DNA from: an uncultured Actinomycetes bacterium
GTDB taxonomy: Bacteria; Actinomycetota; Actinomycetes; Mycobacteriales; Mycobacteriaceae
NCBI GenBank assembly: GCA_903911165.1
Contig: CAIWCQ010000240.1
Location: 1-20,104, forward strand
DNA length: 20,104 nucleotides
Reading direction: 5' to 3'
This document shows, in pieces, positions 9,235-16,105 of this stretch; the stretch's first letter is position 1; every line of letters begins with the position of its first letter. The notes under the pieces were generated by a model, which worked only from the letters and a program-made list of their open reading frames with translations, had not been told where the DNA came from and did not search any database. Made by a program: the position numbers and the translations under genes.

Positions 9235-9264
9235 TTGGGCCGAACCACGCCGATCCGTTAGCCT
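9235..9264 (+). promoter_or_regulatory. Candidate promoter for tRNA-Leu
   Basis: TTGGGC (9235-9240) and TAGCCT (9259-9264) are separated by 18 bases, 26 bases before the mature tRNA 5' end. TAGNCT-like -10 boxes are typical of strong mycobacterial stable-RNA promoters. This is a sequence-only suggestion. Confidence 0.35.
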
Positions 9265-9269
9265 GAACT

Positions 9270-9284
9270 GCCCCGCTGCGGGGC
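9270..9284 (+). other. GC-rich hairpin just upstream of tRNA-Leu
   Basis: The perfect inverted repeat GCCCCGC-T-GCGGGGC can fold with a 5-bp stem and a 5-base loop. It lies 50 bases after the lipoprotein stop and 5 bases before the tRNA. It may terminate lipoprotein transcription, or it may sit in the tRNA 5' leader if the candidate promoter at 9235-9264 is used. There is no T-tract. Confidence 0.4.
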
Positions 9285-9289
9285 GCTCA

Positions 9290-9378
9290 GTCCGAGTGGC
9301 GGAATGGCAGACGCGCTAGCTTGAGGTGCTAGTGCCCTATTAACGGGCGTGGGGGTTCAAGTCCCCCCTCGGACACCA
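9290..9378 (+). tRNA. tRNA-Leu (anticodon GAG)
   Basis: This is a complete class II tRNA. The acceptor stem GTCCGAG (9290-9296) pairs with CTCGGAC (9368-9374). The discriminator is A and an encoded CCA ends at 9378. The anticodon stem CTAGC/GCTAG encloses the loop TTGAGGT, giving anticodon GAG at 9323-9325, which reads CUC/CUU leucine codons. A long variable arm (TGCCC...GGGCG) and a T arm with GGGGG-TTCAAGT-CCCCC confirm the leucine type. Confidence 0.97.
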
Positions 9379-9432
9379 CAGCCCTGGAACATCCCCCAGC
9401 CCTGGGAACATCCCCCAGCCCTGGAACATCCC
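9379..9432. repeat. Three-copy 17-19 bp tandem repeat after tRNA-Leu
   Basis: Three consecutive copies of cagccctggaacatcccc occupy 9379-9396 (18 bp), 9397-9415 (19 bp, one extra g) and 9416-9432 (17 bp). They fill the whole gap between the tRNA CCA and the terC stop codon at 9434. The middle copy can form a small CCCA/TGGG hairpin. The repeats might serve as 3' trailer or terminator sequence for both converging transcripts. They have no spacers and so are not CRISPR-like. Confidence 0.88.
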
Positions 9433-9433
9433 G

Positions 9434-10423
9434 TCACCCGACATCGGTAGGCGCGCGTCCGCGCGTGCGGAGCAGGCTGGCAACCGTGGTGATCAGCAGC
9501 ACCACCATGATCACGCTGATGGACATCGCCGTTGAGATCTCCGGCACATTGACGTAGCTGCCGTTGTTGATGAACCCCAGCGTGTTCTTGTGCAGCGCGT
9601 GCAGTATCAGCTTGACGCCGATGAAGCCGAGGATGATCGACAGGCCGGCAGACAGGTAGATCAACCGATCAAGCAATCCGCCAATCAGGAAGTACAGCTG
9701 CCGAAGACCCATCAGCGCGAAGGCGTTGGCGGTAAAGACGATGTAGGGCTCCTCGGTGAGGCCGTAGATGGCCGGGATGGAGTCCAACGCGAACAACAGG
9801 TCGGTGAACCCGATCGCGACCAGTGCCAGCATCAGCGGGGTGATGAACTTCTTACCGTTGATGCGAGTGATGAACTTGTCGCCGTCGTACTCGTCAGTGG
9901 TCGGAACGAACCGACGCACCAGCGCAACCAGGCGGTTCTCGCGTTCGACCTCCGCCTCGACCTGGTGGCCGCTCTCGCGCGCCAGTTTCACCGCGGTCAG
10001 GATCAGGAAGATGCCAAAGAGGTAGAAGACCCAGCTGAAGGTGTTGATCGCGGCGGCACCGAGGGCGATGAAGCCGGCCCGCATGACCAGTGCCATCACG
10101 ATGCCGATGAGGAGCAGTTTCTGCTGATAGGGCCGCGGTACTGCAAAAGAGCTCATGATCACGGTGAAGACGAAGAGGTTGTCCACCGAAAGCGCTTTCT
10201 CAGTGATGTAGCCGGCGAAGTACTCCCCACCGAACTGCCCACCCCACTGCCACCAGACGAACAGCCCGAACACCACCGCCAGTGCGATGTAGACGCTCGA
10301 CCAGGTCGCGGACTCCCGGAAGGTCGGATCGTGCGGAACACGGACGTGGGCGAAGAAGTCGAAGACGAATAGTCCCAGGATCACCGCGCAGGTGAGGATC
10401 CAGACCATCAACGAAACGTTCAT
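9434..10423 (-). CDS. TerC/Alx family integral membrane protein, probable Mn2+ exporter
   Basis: This 329-residue polytopic protein has about eight or nine hydrophobic segments and the two acidic signature helices of the family: EKALSVDNLFVF (residues 75-86) and GFTDLLFALDSIPAIYG (205-221, with D208 and D214). A charged cytosolic loop (residues 148-190) lies between them. TerC/Alx/MeeY-type proteins are linked to manganese export and metal supply to secreted enzymes; that role here is inferred from the family. The name tellurite resistance is historical. The ATG at 10423 lies 60 bp from the divergent amidotransferase start. I see no space for a yybP-ykoY manganese riboswitch in the short upstream gap, unless transcription begins inside the neighbouring gene. 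Confidence 0.93.
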   Translation of the reverse strand: MNVSLMVWILTCAVILGLFVFDFFAHVRVPHDPTFRESATWSSVYIALAVVFGLFVWWQWGGQFGGEYFAGYITEKALSVDNLFVFTVIMSSFAVPRPYQQKLLLIGIVMALVMRAGFIALGAAAINTFSWVFYLFGIFLILTAVKLARESGHQVEAEVERENRLVALVRRFVPTTDEYDGDKFITRINGKKFITPLMLALVAIGFTDLLFALDSIPAIYGLTEEPYIVFTANAFALMGLRQLYFLIGGLLDRLIYLSAGLSIILGFIGVKLILHALHKNTLGFINNGSYVNVPEISTAMSISVIMVVLLITTVASLLRTRGRAPTDVG

Positions 10424-10483
10424 AACTCCAGTATGCGGACTTTCCAGCAGCGACCCGGACTGCCGCTGACGTACCGTGAGCGG

Positions 10484-11242
10484 GTGTCCCGGCAGGTCCT
10501 GTTCCTCAACAACGACCCGACAGCGCCGGCAGCGCTCTTAGCCGAAACGTTCGCCGAATCAGGCTTCGATGTCAGCACCTTCGATGTGGTGCCGTCTCAC
10601 CGTGCCGATGACCCAGTCCTCGCCGTCACCTTCCCGGATCCGACCCGCTACGACGTCATCGTGCCCCTGGGCGCCAGATGGTCGGTCTACGACGAACGGT
10701 TGGCCGACTCGTGGGTTGCCGGTGAGGTCGAGATGGTGCGCACCGCCGTGGCCACCGGCGTCGGGGTACTCGGGGTCTGCTTCGGCGGGCAGTTGGTGGC
10801 CCACGCGCTCGGCGGCACGGTGGTTCGCTCTCCCGACCCGGAGATCGGCTGGTGTGAGGTACGCAGCAGTGACCCGTCACTGGTACCGGATGGCCCGTGG
10901 TTCCAGTGGCATTTCGACCGTTTCACGCTCCCACCGGGGGCCATTGAGGTGGCCCGAAACGACTGTGCCACGCAGGCTTTCGTCAAGGGCACGGCGATGG
11001 GACTGCAATTCCACCCGGAGGTCGACGCCGACCTTCAGGAGCGCTGGATCACCGAGGATCCCGACGGTGACATAGCCCGACTCGGACTGCTACCCGGGGA
11101 TGTGCGGGCCAGCAGTGCGGCCGAACTCGACGATGCGGCCCGGCGGCTACGGCTGCTGGTGAGTGGCTTCCTGGGCATGCTCGATTTCAGAGCACCCCGG
11201 GAGCCGGGTCGTGGCCGAGTTGGTGGGCGAGCGCGTCGGTAA
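10484..11242 (+). CDS. Class I glutamine amidotransferase-like protein (GMP-synthase-type GATase)
   Basis: This 252-residue single-domain protein has the GATase triad: the nucleophile elbow GVCFGGQ (C99 from the GTG start) and LQFHPEV (H177, E179). It resembles stand-alone GATase1 proteins whose acceptor is unknown; no synthetase partner is adjacent. Homology starts at RQVLFLNND, so I place the start at the GTG at 10484. An ATG at 10433 would add 17 residues and come within 9 bp of the divergent terC start. The C-terminal Arg/Gly tail overlaps the facing oxidoreductase gene by 56 bases on the opposite strand. Confidence 0.87.
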   Translation: MSRQVLFLNNDPTAPAALLAETFAESGFDVSTFDVVPSHRADDPVLAVTFPDPTRYDVIVPLGARWSVYDERLADSWVAGEVEMVRTAVATGVGVLGVCFGGQLVAHALGGTVVRSPDPEIGWCEVRSSDPSLVPDGPWFQWHFDRFTLPPGAIEVARNDCATQAFVKGTAMGLQFHPEVDADLQERWITEDPDGDIARLGLLPGDVRASSAAELDDAARRLRLLVSGFLGMLDFRAPREPGRGRVGGRARR

Positions 11243-12557
11243 CGGTCGCGGAGCGGAACCGGTGCCCTAACGCCTCAAGCTTGGCTGGCCGGACCCGCTG
11301 ATTGGCTTCCGCCAATTCGACGGCACCCTGCTTTCCGAGTAGCAGTCGCGGGCCGAAGGCCGGCACCGGCAGCAGTGCCGGCCGGTGCAGGGTGGCCGCG
11401 AGCGCCTTGGTGTACTCGGAGTTGCGCACCGGTTCGGGCCCGACGGCGTTCACCGGGCCGGTGAGCCTGTTGTCGTAGATCGCCCGGTAATAGATGTCGA
11501 GCAGGTCGTCGATGCCGATCCAGGACAGCCACTGCCGGCCACTGCCCAGCCGCCCGCCCAGGCCCGCCGCGAACAACGGCCGCAGCAGTTTCAGGGTGCC
11601 GCCGGCGGCGGCCTGCACGATCCCGGTCCGCACCGCAACCACCCGAAGTCCGGCCTCGGCGGCAGACGCGGTGGCGGACTCCCAGTCGGCGACCACGTCG
11701 GCGAGAAACCCGTCGCCGCGCGGGCTGTCCTCGTCGAGTTCGGTGTCGCCGCAGTCGTAGCCGTAAAAACCTACTGCTGACGCGCTGACGAATGTCGTCA
11801 GGCGCCCGCCGGTCGCCGCAGCGACCTCGGCGAGTCGGCGGGTAGGGCCGATCCGGGACTCCCGGATCGCCCGCCGGTGCGCCTCGGTGAACCGTCCGGC
11901 AATGGACTCCCCCGCTAGATGAATCACTGCGTCCACACCGTCGAGAAGGTCGGCAGCGGGTTCGTCTGGTACCCAACGTCTTTCGTTGTCATCAGCCGGC
12001 TCGCCACGCACCAAACGGATTACCCGATGACCGCCGGTGGTCAGGAACGCGCCGAGCGCGGTGCCGACCAATCCGGAGGATCCGGTGATCGCGACGGTCA
12101 ACTCCCGCGCACCCGCGGCGGCGGCGTCGGAGTGCGCGGCGAGGTCCTCGGACAGTTGGCGGTGCCGATACGCAAAGGTCGATCGCAGCGCAAAGGCCGG
12201 CACCGTGGTGTCGACGATGTCGTGGACCCGGGTGGTGCCGTGGCCGGCGTCACTGTAACGGTGGGTATGCCGCCACCACCCGATCACCCGTGGCGGCAGT
12301 GTCATCAGGCCCTTGGAGGAGAGCACGTCGCGAAACTGATGCGGCGGGTCGTAACCGGCCGGGTCGTGCCGCGCAATCCAGCGCAGGCCGGCGGGAAGTC
12401 CGAGGATTGCGGTGCCGTCGGCCAGCGACTCGGTCTCCTTGACGACCCGCATGGGTTGCCACGGTGGTACCCGCCGGCGCATCGCGCCCGGTCGGGTGTG
12501 CCAGGCGAACACCTCATCGAGGGGATGGGCGACAACGCTGGCGTACTCGATGCCCAC
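11187..12557 (-). CDS. TIGR01777-family epimerase/oxidoreductase with N-terminal SRPBCC domain
   Basis: This 456-residue two-domain protein pairs a SRPBCC (START-like) domain with an extended-SDR domain. Residues 1 to about 145 form the SRPBCC domain, a hydrophobic-ligand fold (HPLDEVFAWHTRPGAMRRRVPPWQPM...). From residue 153 onward lies the SDR domain of the YfcH/TIGR01777 type. It has the NAD(P) motif GSSGLVG (159-165), then HLAGESIAGRF, VSASAVGFYG and a WLSWIGIDDLL segment. The enzyme activity and substrate are unknown. The GTG start lies 24 bp after the upstream membrane-protein gene, so it probably ends the division operon. Its 3' end overlaps the facing amidotransferase gene by 56 bases. 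Confidence 0.9.
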   Translation of the reverse strand: MGIEYASVVAHPLDEVFAWHTRPGAMRRRVPPWQPMRVVKETESLADGTAILGLPAGLRWIARHDPAGYDPPHQFRDVLSSKGLMTLPPRVIGWWRHTHRYSDAGHGTTRVHDIVDTTVPAFALRSTFAYRHRQLSEDLAAHSDAAAAGARELTVAITGSSGLVGTALGAFLTTGGHRVIRLVRGEPADDNERRWVPDEPAADLLDGVDAVIHLAGESIAGRFTEAHRRAIRESRIGPTRRLAEVAAATGGRLTTFVSASAVGFYGYDCGDTELDEDSPRGDGFLADVVADWESATASAAEAGLRVVAVRTGIVQAAAGGTLKLLRPLFAAGLGGRLGSGRQWLSWIGIDDLLDIYYRAIYDNRLTGPVNAVGPEPVRNSEYTKALAATLHRPALLPVPAFGPRLLLGKQGAVELAEANQRVRPAKLEALGHRFRSATVTDALAHQLGHDPAPGVL

Positions 12558-12581
12558 GTCGTCAGACCGCGCCGGCGATGG

Positions 12582-13112
12582 TCACCGGTCGGGTTCGGGT
12601 TGCTCGTCGATGACGTGCATCGCGGACTGCTCGGCGGGTTCGGCGTACTGCGGTTCATTATCGTAGGGTTCGTCATCGTCGGGCATGTCGTACTCCGGCT
12701 CGTCGTGGACGAGTTCCTCAGGATGGTCCTCGGTCTCTACGACATCGGTCTCGAAGAAATCGGTCTCGACGACATCGGTCTCGACGACATCGGACTCGAA
12801 GACATCTGTCTCGACAACGTCGGTCGAATACTCGGCGTCAGCCTCGACATCGTCGGTCGAATACTCGGCGTCAGCCTCGACAACGTCGGTCGAAAAATCG
12901 GCGTCGGGCGAATACTCGGCGTCGTCGCTCGCCGTCAGGGCTCCCGACGGTGGCCGCACCGTACGCTCGCGGATGGCATCAACGATCAGCAGGATCACAC
13001 CCAGCGAACTGGCGCCGATGCATACCCAGGCAATCATCTCGTTGTTGGTGATGACGGCAGCCACCAGAGCGACCAGGCCCACCACCGCGAGGATCAGCGA
13101 AACAAGCAGCAT
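12582..13112 (-). CDS. Small membrane protein with acidic repeat tail (Rv2144c position)
   Basis: This 176-residue protein has two transmembrane helices at about residues 2-21 and 28-46, a short basic linker (IRERTVRP), and a long acidic, probably disordered C-terminal tail. The tail is built of ETDVV-type pentads and EADAEYSTDVV-type 11-mers (residues 69-127), then Glu/Asp/Pro/Tyr-rich sequence. It follows wag31 as a short transmembrane protein does in M. tuberculosis (Rv2144c), but the repeat tail looks like an expansion. I chose the ATG at 13112 because GGGAG lies 9 bases upstream; a GTG five codons earlier overlaps that site. The function is unknown. Its location suggests a role near the Wag31 polar or septal machinery, which is inference. 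Confidence 0.83.
   Translation of the reverse strand: MLLVSLILAVVGLVALVAAVITNNEMIAWVCIGASSLGVILLIVDAIRERTVRPPSGALTASDDAEYSPDADFSTDVVEADAEYSTDDVEADAEYSTDVVETDVFESDVVETDVVETDFFETDVVETEDHPEELVHDEPEYDMPDDDEPYDNEPQYAEPAEQSAMHVIDEQPEPDR
12732..12887 (-). repeat. 15-bp and 33-bp in-frame tandem repeats in membrane-protein gene
   Basis: Six 15-bp units (ggtctcgacgacatc and variants, 12732-12821) adjoin two near-identical 33-bp units (12822-12854 and 12855-12887, differing at one base). Degenerate copies continue to about 12925. All periods are multiples of three, so copy-number change would lengthen or shorten the acidic tail without frameshift. Confidence 0.9.
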
Positions 13113-13197
13113 CGACTGGCCTCCCACGCCCTCGGATGGTGCCGGACCGACGCCATCAACTCAATCCCCCATCAGCTTCATTCCGGGGATACGACGC

Positions 13198-13959
13198 CTA
13201 CTGGTACTGCCCGTACCCGCCGTCACCGGCATCGACCGGCGCCGCCGAACCGCGCTGGCCCAACTCCTCGAGCTGTGATTCGAGGTAGGTCTTCAGGCGG
13301 GTGCGGTACTCGCGCTCGAAGGTGCGCAGCTGCTCGAGCCGGCCCTCCAGCACGGAACGCTGCTGGTTGATGGTGTTCATGAACTCGGTGTGCTTGCGCT
13401 CGGCGTCGGCCTGCAGGAAGTCAGCCTTCTCGTAGGCCTGCCGGAGCTGGGACTCGGAGCGGGACTGCGCATCGCTGAGCATGGCATCGGAACGCTGCTG
13501 GGCGTCGGTGACCGTCGCCTCCGCGATGTAGCGGGCTTCGGAGACGATCTGCTCGGCGCTGGACCTGGCATCGGCGACCATCTTGTCCGCATCGGCGATA
13601 GCCGTGGAGGTCAGGCGGTCGGCGGTGTCCTGGGCCAGGCTCAGTACCCGGGTGGCCTTGAGCGCCTGTTCGTCGCTGAGTTGGGCGGACCTCTCCTCGA
13701 CCACCACGGCGACCTCGGGCTCGGGCTGGTATGGCGGTAGGACTTGGGTCACCTGCACGACGCCCGAACGCGCGGAGGCGAGTTCGCTGTCGAGTTCGCT
13801 CACCCGCTGACGCAGGTCGGCATTGTCCTCGACGAGTCGGCCGAGTTCGGTTTCCACTAGGTCGAGGAAGGCGTCGACCTCGTCCTCGTTGTAACCGCGC
13901 TTGCCAATGGGCGGCTTGCTGAAGGCCACATTGTGCACGTCAGCCGGTGTCAGTGGCAT
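13198..13959 (-). CDS. wag31: Cell wall synthesis protein Wag31 (DivIVA)
   Basis: This 253-residue polar coiled-coil scaffold recruits the elongation machinery to the cell poles. The N-terminal DivIVA lipid-binding domain ([20 protein letters not shown] through VDAFLDLVE) is essentially invariant. A variable linker at residues 61-92 follows, then a long coiled coil (94-240) ending in [20 protein letters not shown]. The PknA/B target Thr73 of M. tuberculosis Wag31 appears to be kept as Thr71 ([12 protein letters not shown]). The linker around it and the C-terminal tail (GDGGYGQYQ) diverge. The ribosome binding site GGAAGGGG precedes the ATG. The 166-bp upstream gap suggests it has its own promoter. 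Confidence 0.97.
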   Translation of the reverse strand: MPLTPADVHNVAFSKPPIGKRGYNEDEVDAFLDLVETELGRLVEDNADLRQRVSELDSELASARSGVVQVTQVLPPYQPEPEVAVVVEERSAQLSDEQALKATRVLSLAQDTADRLTSTAIADADKMVADARSSAEQIVSEARYIAEATVTDAQQRSDAMLSDAQSRSESQLRQAYEKADFLQADAERKHTEFMNTINQQRSVLEGRLEQLRTFEREYRTRLKTYLESQLEELGQRGSAAPVDAGDGGYGQYQ

Positions 13960-14036
13960 GGTGTGCCCCTTCCGATCGTGGACGGCGGATTCACCCGCCC
14001 GGCAGTGTCGAGCGCGCCTCGCGCCCGCAGTTCCGT

Positions 14037-14065
14037 ACTGTAACTGCCGCCCATCCTGTCACACC
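14037..14065 (-). promoter_or_regulatory. wag31: Candidate wag31 promoter
   Basis: The 166-bp gap between yggT and wag31 contains, on the minus strand, TACAGT (complement of 14037-14042). It fits the mycobacterial -10 pattern TANNNT, and GGTGTG lies 17 bases upstream. A start about 70 bases before the wag31 ATG would follow. Further upstream lies an AT-rich patch with two direct TTAAGG hexamers (14095-14100 and 14106-14111), 11 bp apart. Confidence 0.3.
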
Positions 14066-14125
14066 AGACCCGCCGGTTGCATTGGACGGCATAATTAAGG
14101 GCAAGTTAAGGCAAACTTCGGCCGG

Positions 14126-14434
14126 TCAGTGAGCAGCCCCGAACGCGAGTTGCATCCCGATGAAAGCCAATAGCAGCAACACCATGATGGAGAAATCGAG
14201 GCGCACCGCACCAATGGTGAGCTGCGGAATGACGCGCCGCAACAGCCTCACCGGCGGATCGGTGGCAGTCATGATGCCTTCGAGGACGACTACCGTGGCG
14301 CCACGCGGCTGCCAGTCACGGCTAAAAGAGCGGATGAACTCCACCACGATCCGGGCTATGAGCAGCAGCCAGAACACGAACAAGGCGAAACCGACGATCT
14401 GGAAAACGTGCGCCACCTGAAGGCCGGTCCTCAC
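14126..14434 (-). CDS. YggT family membrane protein
   Basis: This 102-residue membrane protein has two hydrophobic helices (about residues 13-34 and 79-98) flanking a cytosolic segment with IRSFSRDWQPRG and the family motif TDPPVRLLRRVIPQ. It is close to Rv2146c. YggT proteins are encoded next to sepF in many Gram-positive dcw clusters and are linked genetically to division or osmotic tolerance; the biochemical role is unknown. The start is GTG at 14434. A second GTG six codons in (14416) would match the shorter M. tuberculosis form. The gene lies 79 bp after sepF. Confidence 0.92.
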   Translation of the reverse strand: MRTGLQVAHVFQIVGFALFVFWLLLIARIVVEFIRSFSRDWQPRGATVVVLEGIMTATDPPVRLLRRVIPQLTIGAVRLDFSIMVLLLLAFIGMQLAFGAAH

Positions 14435-14513
14435 TAACAGCGGATGGGACGGTAAAGGCTCACCTTCACCGAGGTGTCATCAGCCTACCTACTGCGCCGC
14501 GGTCCGACGCCGA

Positions 14514-15215
14514 TCACTGGTAGCTGTAAAAACCGGCTTCGGCAATGCGCCGGCGTTCGTCGGCGCTGACGTCGACATCCGCCGGTGCCAGCAGGAAAAC
14601 TTTGGTTGCGACCTTGTCGAATGATCCGCGCAGCGCGAACGCCAGACCTGCGGCGAAGTCGACCAGGCGCTTGGCATCCGCATTGTCCATCGAGACCAGG
14701 TCCATGATCACCGGTTGTCCGTCGCGGAAGCGCTCGCCGATGGTGCGGGCCTCGTTGTAGTCCTTGGGCCGAAGGGTGGTGATCTTCGACAGCGCACTGC
14801 CCTCCTCGAACAACATCGCCATCCCGCGCGGATCCATCGCCAGTGCCCCGCGGGTCGACCCCCGGAGTGGTCCGAATCGGGGGGAGCGGGGCATGTCGTG
14901 CGGATGGTCGAACTCCCGTGAGCGCGCCCGGGCATCGTCGCCGTACCCGGCACGGAAACCACCGGTGGGCGGATAGTCCGGGCCGCGGTCGTCGCCGTAA
15001 CCGGCACCGAATTCCCGGTCGCGGTCTTCGTAGCGACCACCGTCGTATCCCCCGCCGTCGTAGCCGGACTCGTAGCCGACATCGGCGAATCGATCACCAC
15101 GACGCGACGGAGTACGCGCACGGCCGGCGTCGCGGTCGTCCTCGTAGTATTCGTCGTCGTAGTCATCCATCGGCGCCATGCCGAAGTAGGCCTTGACTTT
15201 GTGGAGAGTGCTCAT
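14514..15215 (-). CDS. sepF: Cell division protein SepF
   Basis: This 233-residue protein tethers FtsZ to the membrane. That matters in mycobacteria, which lack FtsA and ZipA. The N-terminal amphipathic helix ([13 protein letters not shown]) should insert in the membrane. A long Asp/Gly/Tyr/Arg-rich disordered linker (residues 17-125) with repeated AGYGDD and GYDGG patches leads to the SepF core (about 140-222: [47 protein letters not shown]). The core binds the FtsZ C-terminal peptide and dimerises. GGAAGGG precedes the ATG. Two copies of a 15-bp direct repeat lie directly upstream. Confidence 0.96.
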   Translation of the reverse strand: MSTLHKVKAYFGMAPMDDYDDEYYEDDRDAGRARTPSRRGDRFADVGYESGYDGGGYDGGRYEDRDREFGAGYGDDRGPDYPPTGGFRAGYGDDARARSREFDHPHDMPRSPRFGPLRGSTRGALAMDPRGMAMLFEEGSALSKITTLRPKDYNEARTIGERFRDGQPVIMDLVSMDNADAKRLVDFAAGLAFALRGSFDKVATKVFLLAPADVDVSADERRRIAEAGFYSYQ

Positions 15216-15233
15216 CCGCGTGACCCTTCCGGA

Positions 15234-15268
15234 GCTGAAACTTCGGTATTAGTGCTGAAACTTCGGTA
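15234..15268. repeat. Pair of 15-bp direct repeats upstream of sepF
   Basis: GCTGAAACTTCGGTA occurs at 15234-15248 and again, exactly, at 15254-15268. The 20-bp period is about two helical turns. The copies sit 19-53 bases upstream of the sepF ATG within the 116-bp yggS-sepF gap. They could be a tandem binding site or a small duplication; there is no direct evidence of function. Confidence 0.8.
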
Positions 15269-15331
15269 CTCGTAGCTGTGGGTGGTCGAGATACCCGTTG
15301 TTCGTGATGAAGTTGTGACTGGAGTGACTAC

Positions 15332-16105
15332 TCAGGGAGACGTTAAAGGACGTTGGCCCATTAACGCCGTACCGACACGCACACACGTTGAACCGTGTCG
15401 CACCGCCGCGTCGAGGTCGCCGGACATCCCGGCGGACAGTTCGATTGCGGCGGGATGGTCGCGCAGCACCCGGGTGTGTTCGGCGGCGAGTGCGGCGAAT
15501 GCCGAGTCGGGGTCAACGCCCAGTGGCGGGATCGCCATCAAACCGACGAAGTCCAGCGATGCCGAGTCGGCAACCTGGGCGCAGATCCGATCCACCGCCT
15601 GCGGATTGCCGATATCCACTCCGCCGCGCTGCACATCACCGTCAAGGCTGATCTGCACGAACACCCGCAACCGGTCGCGCCGCCCGGCTGTCAGGGCCGT
15701 TGCCGTGGCTCGGTCGAGTGCGGCGACCACCTTCTCGGTGTAGACCGAGTGCACCGTATCCGCCCAGCGCGCAATGTATTTGGCCTTGTTGCTCTGAATC
15801 CCGCCGATCATGTGCCAGCGCGCTTCGGTGGAGTCGGCGACGAGTTCGTCGAACTCAGTGATCTTCGCCGCGGCCTCCTGCTCCCGAGACTCCCCGAACG
15901 CCCGGCAGCCCAACCGCCACAGAATCGCTACGTCACTCGCGGGGAAGAATTTGGTGACCGGCAGCAGCGCAATCTCCTCGACCGCGCGGCCGGCCGCCTC
16001 GGCGGCCCGCGCCAGCCGGGCGCGGGCGGTCGCCAGCGAGCCGGTCAACTCGGCCGCCCGGCGCTCGGGGCCGGGCCCAGGGAGTTCGGGCCCGTCGGGG
16101 GCCAT
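15332..16105 (-). CDS. YggS/PROSC family PLP homeostasis protein
   Basis: This 257-residue single-domain TIM-barrel protein binds pyridoxal phosphate and buffers its level; it has no known catalytic reaction. The PLP lysine is in LLPVTKFFP (K52 from the ATG at 16105). Other family signatures are FGESREQEAAAKI, WHMIGGIQSNKAKYIARWADTVHSV, GLMAIPP, LSAGMSGDLDAAVRHGSTCVRVGTALMG. I chose the ATG whose A is also the last base of the pgeF TGA (TGATG), which implies coupled translation. The frame extends further upstream inside pgeF, but that part has no homology. The gene follows pgeF, as in other actinobacterial dcw clusters. Confidence 0.95.
   Translation of the reverse strand: MAPDGPELPGPGPERRAAELTGSLATARARLARAAEAAGRAVEEIALLPVTKFFPASDVAILWRLGCRAFGESREQEAAAKITEFDELVADSTEARWHMIGGIQSNKAKYIARWADTVHSVYTEKVVAALDRATATALTAGRRDRLRVFVQISLDGDVQRGGVDIGNPQAVDRICAQVADSASLDFVGLMAIPPLGVDPDSAFAALAAEHTRVLRDHPAAIELSAGMSGDLDAAVRHGSTCVRVGTALMGQRPLTSP

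Noticed and set aside
9379..9432. Possible CRISPR-like array after tRNA-Leu
   Set aside because: The three units are directly adjacent with no spacers and there are no cas genes. It is a simple tandem repeat.
9290..9432. tRNA-Leu as the attachment site of an integrated element
   Set aside because: No integrase, no second copy of the tRNA 3' end and no phage or plasmid genes are visible in the window.
9434..10423. Tellurite-resistance operon
   Set aside because: TerC-family membrane proteins occur alone and act mainly in metal export. No other ter genes are nearby.
13113..13197. Intrinsic terminator between wag31 and the membrane-protein gene
   Set aside because: Only a CCCC/CGGG pairing with a long loop is present and there is no T-tract. 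The genes are probably read through.
11919..13370. Long plus-strand open frame with LDDIG/LEDIC pentads resembling a pentapeptide-repeat protein
   Set aside because: It lies antisense to the oxidoreductase, membrane-protein and wag31 genes. The pentads are the reverse reading of the 15-bp repeats. The rest has no family features and is a product of high GC.
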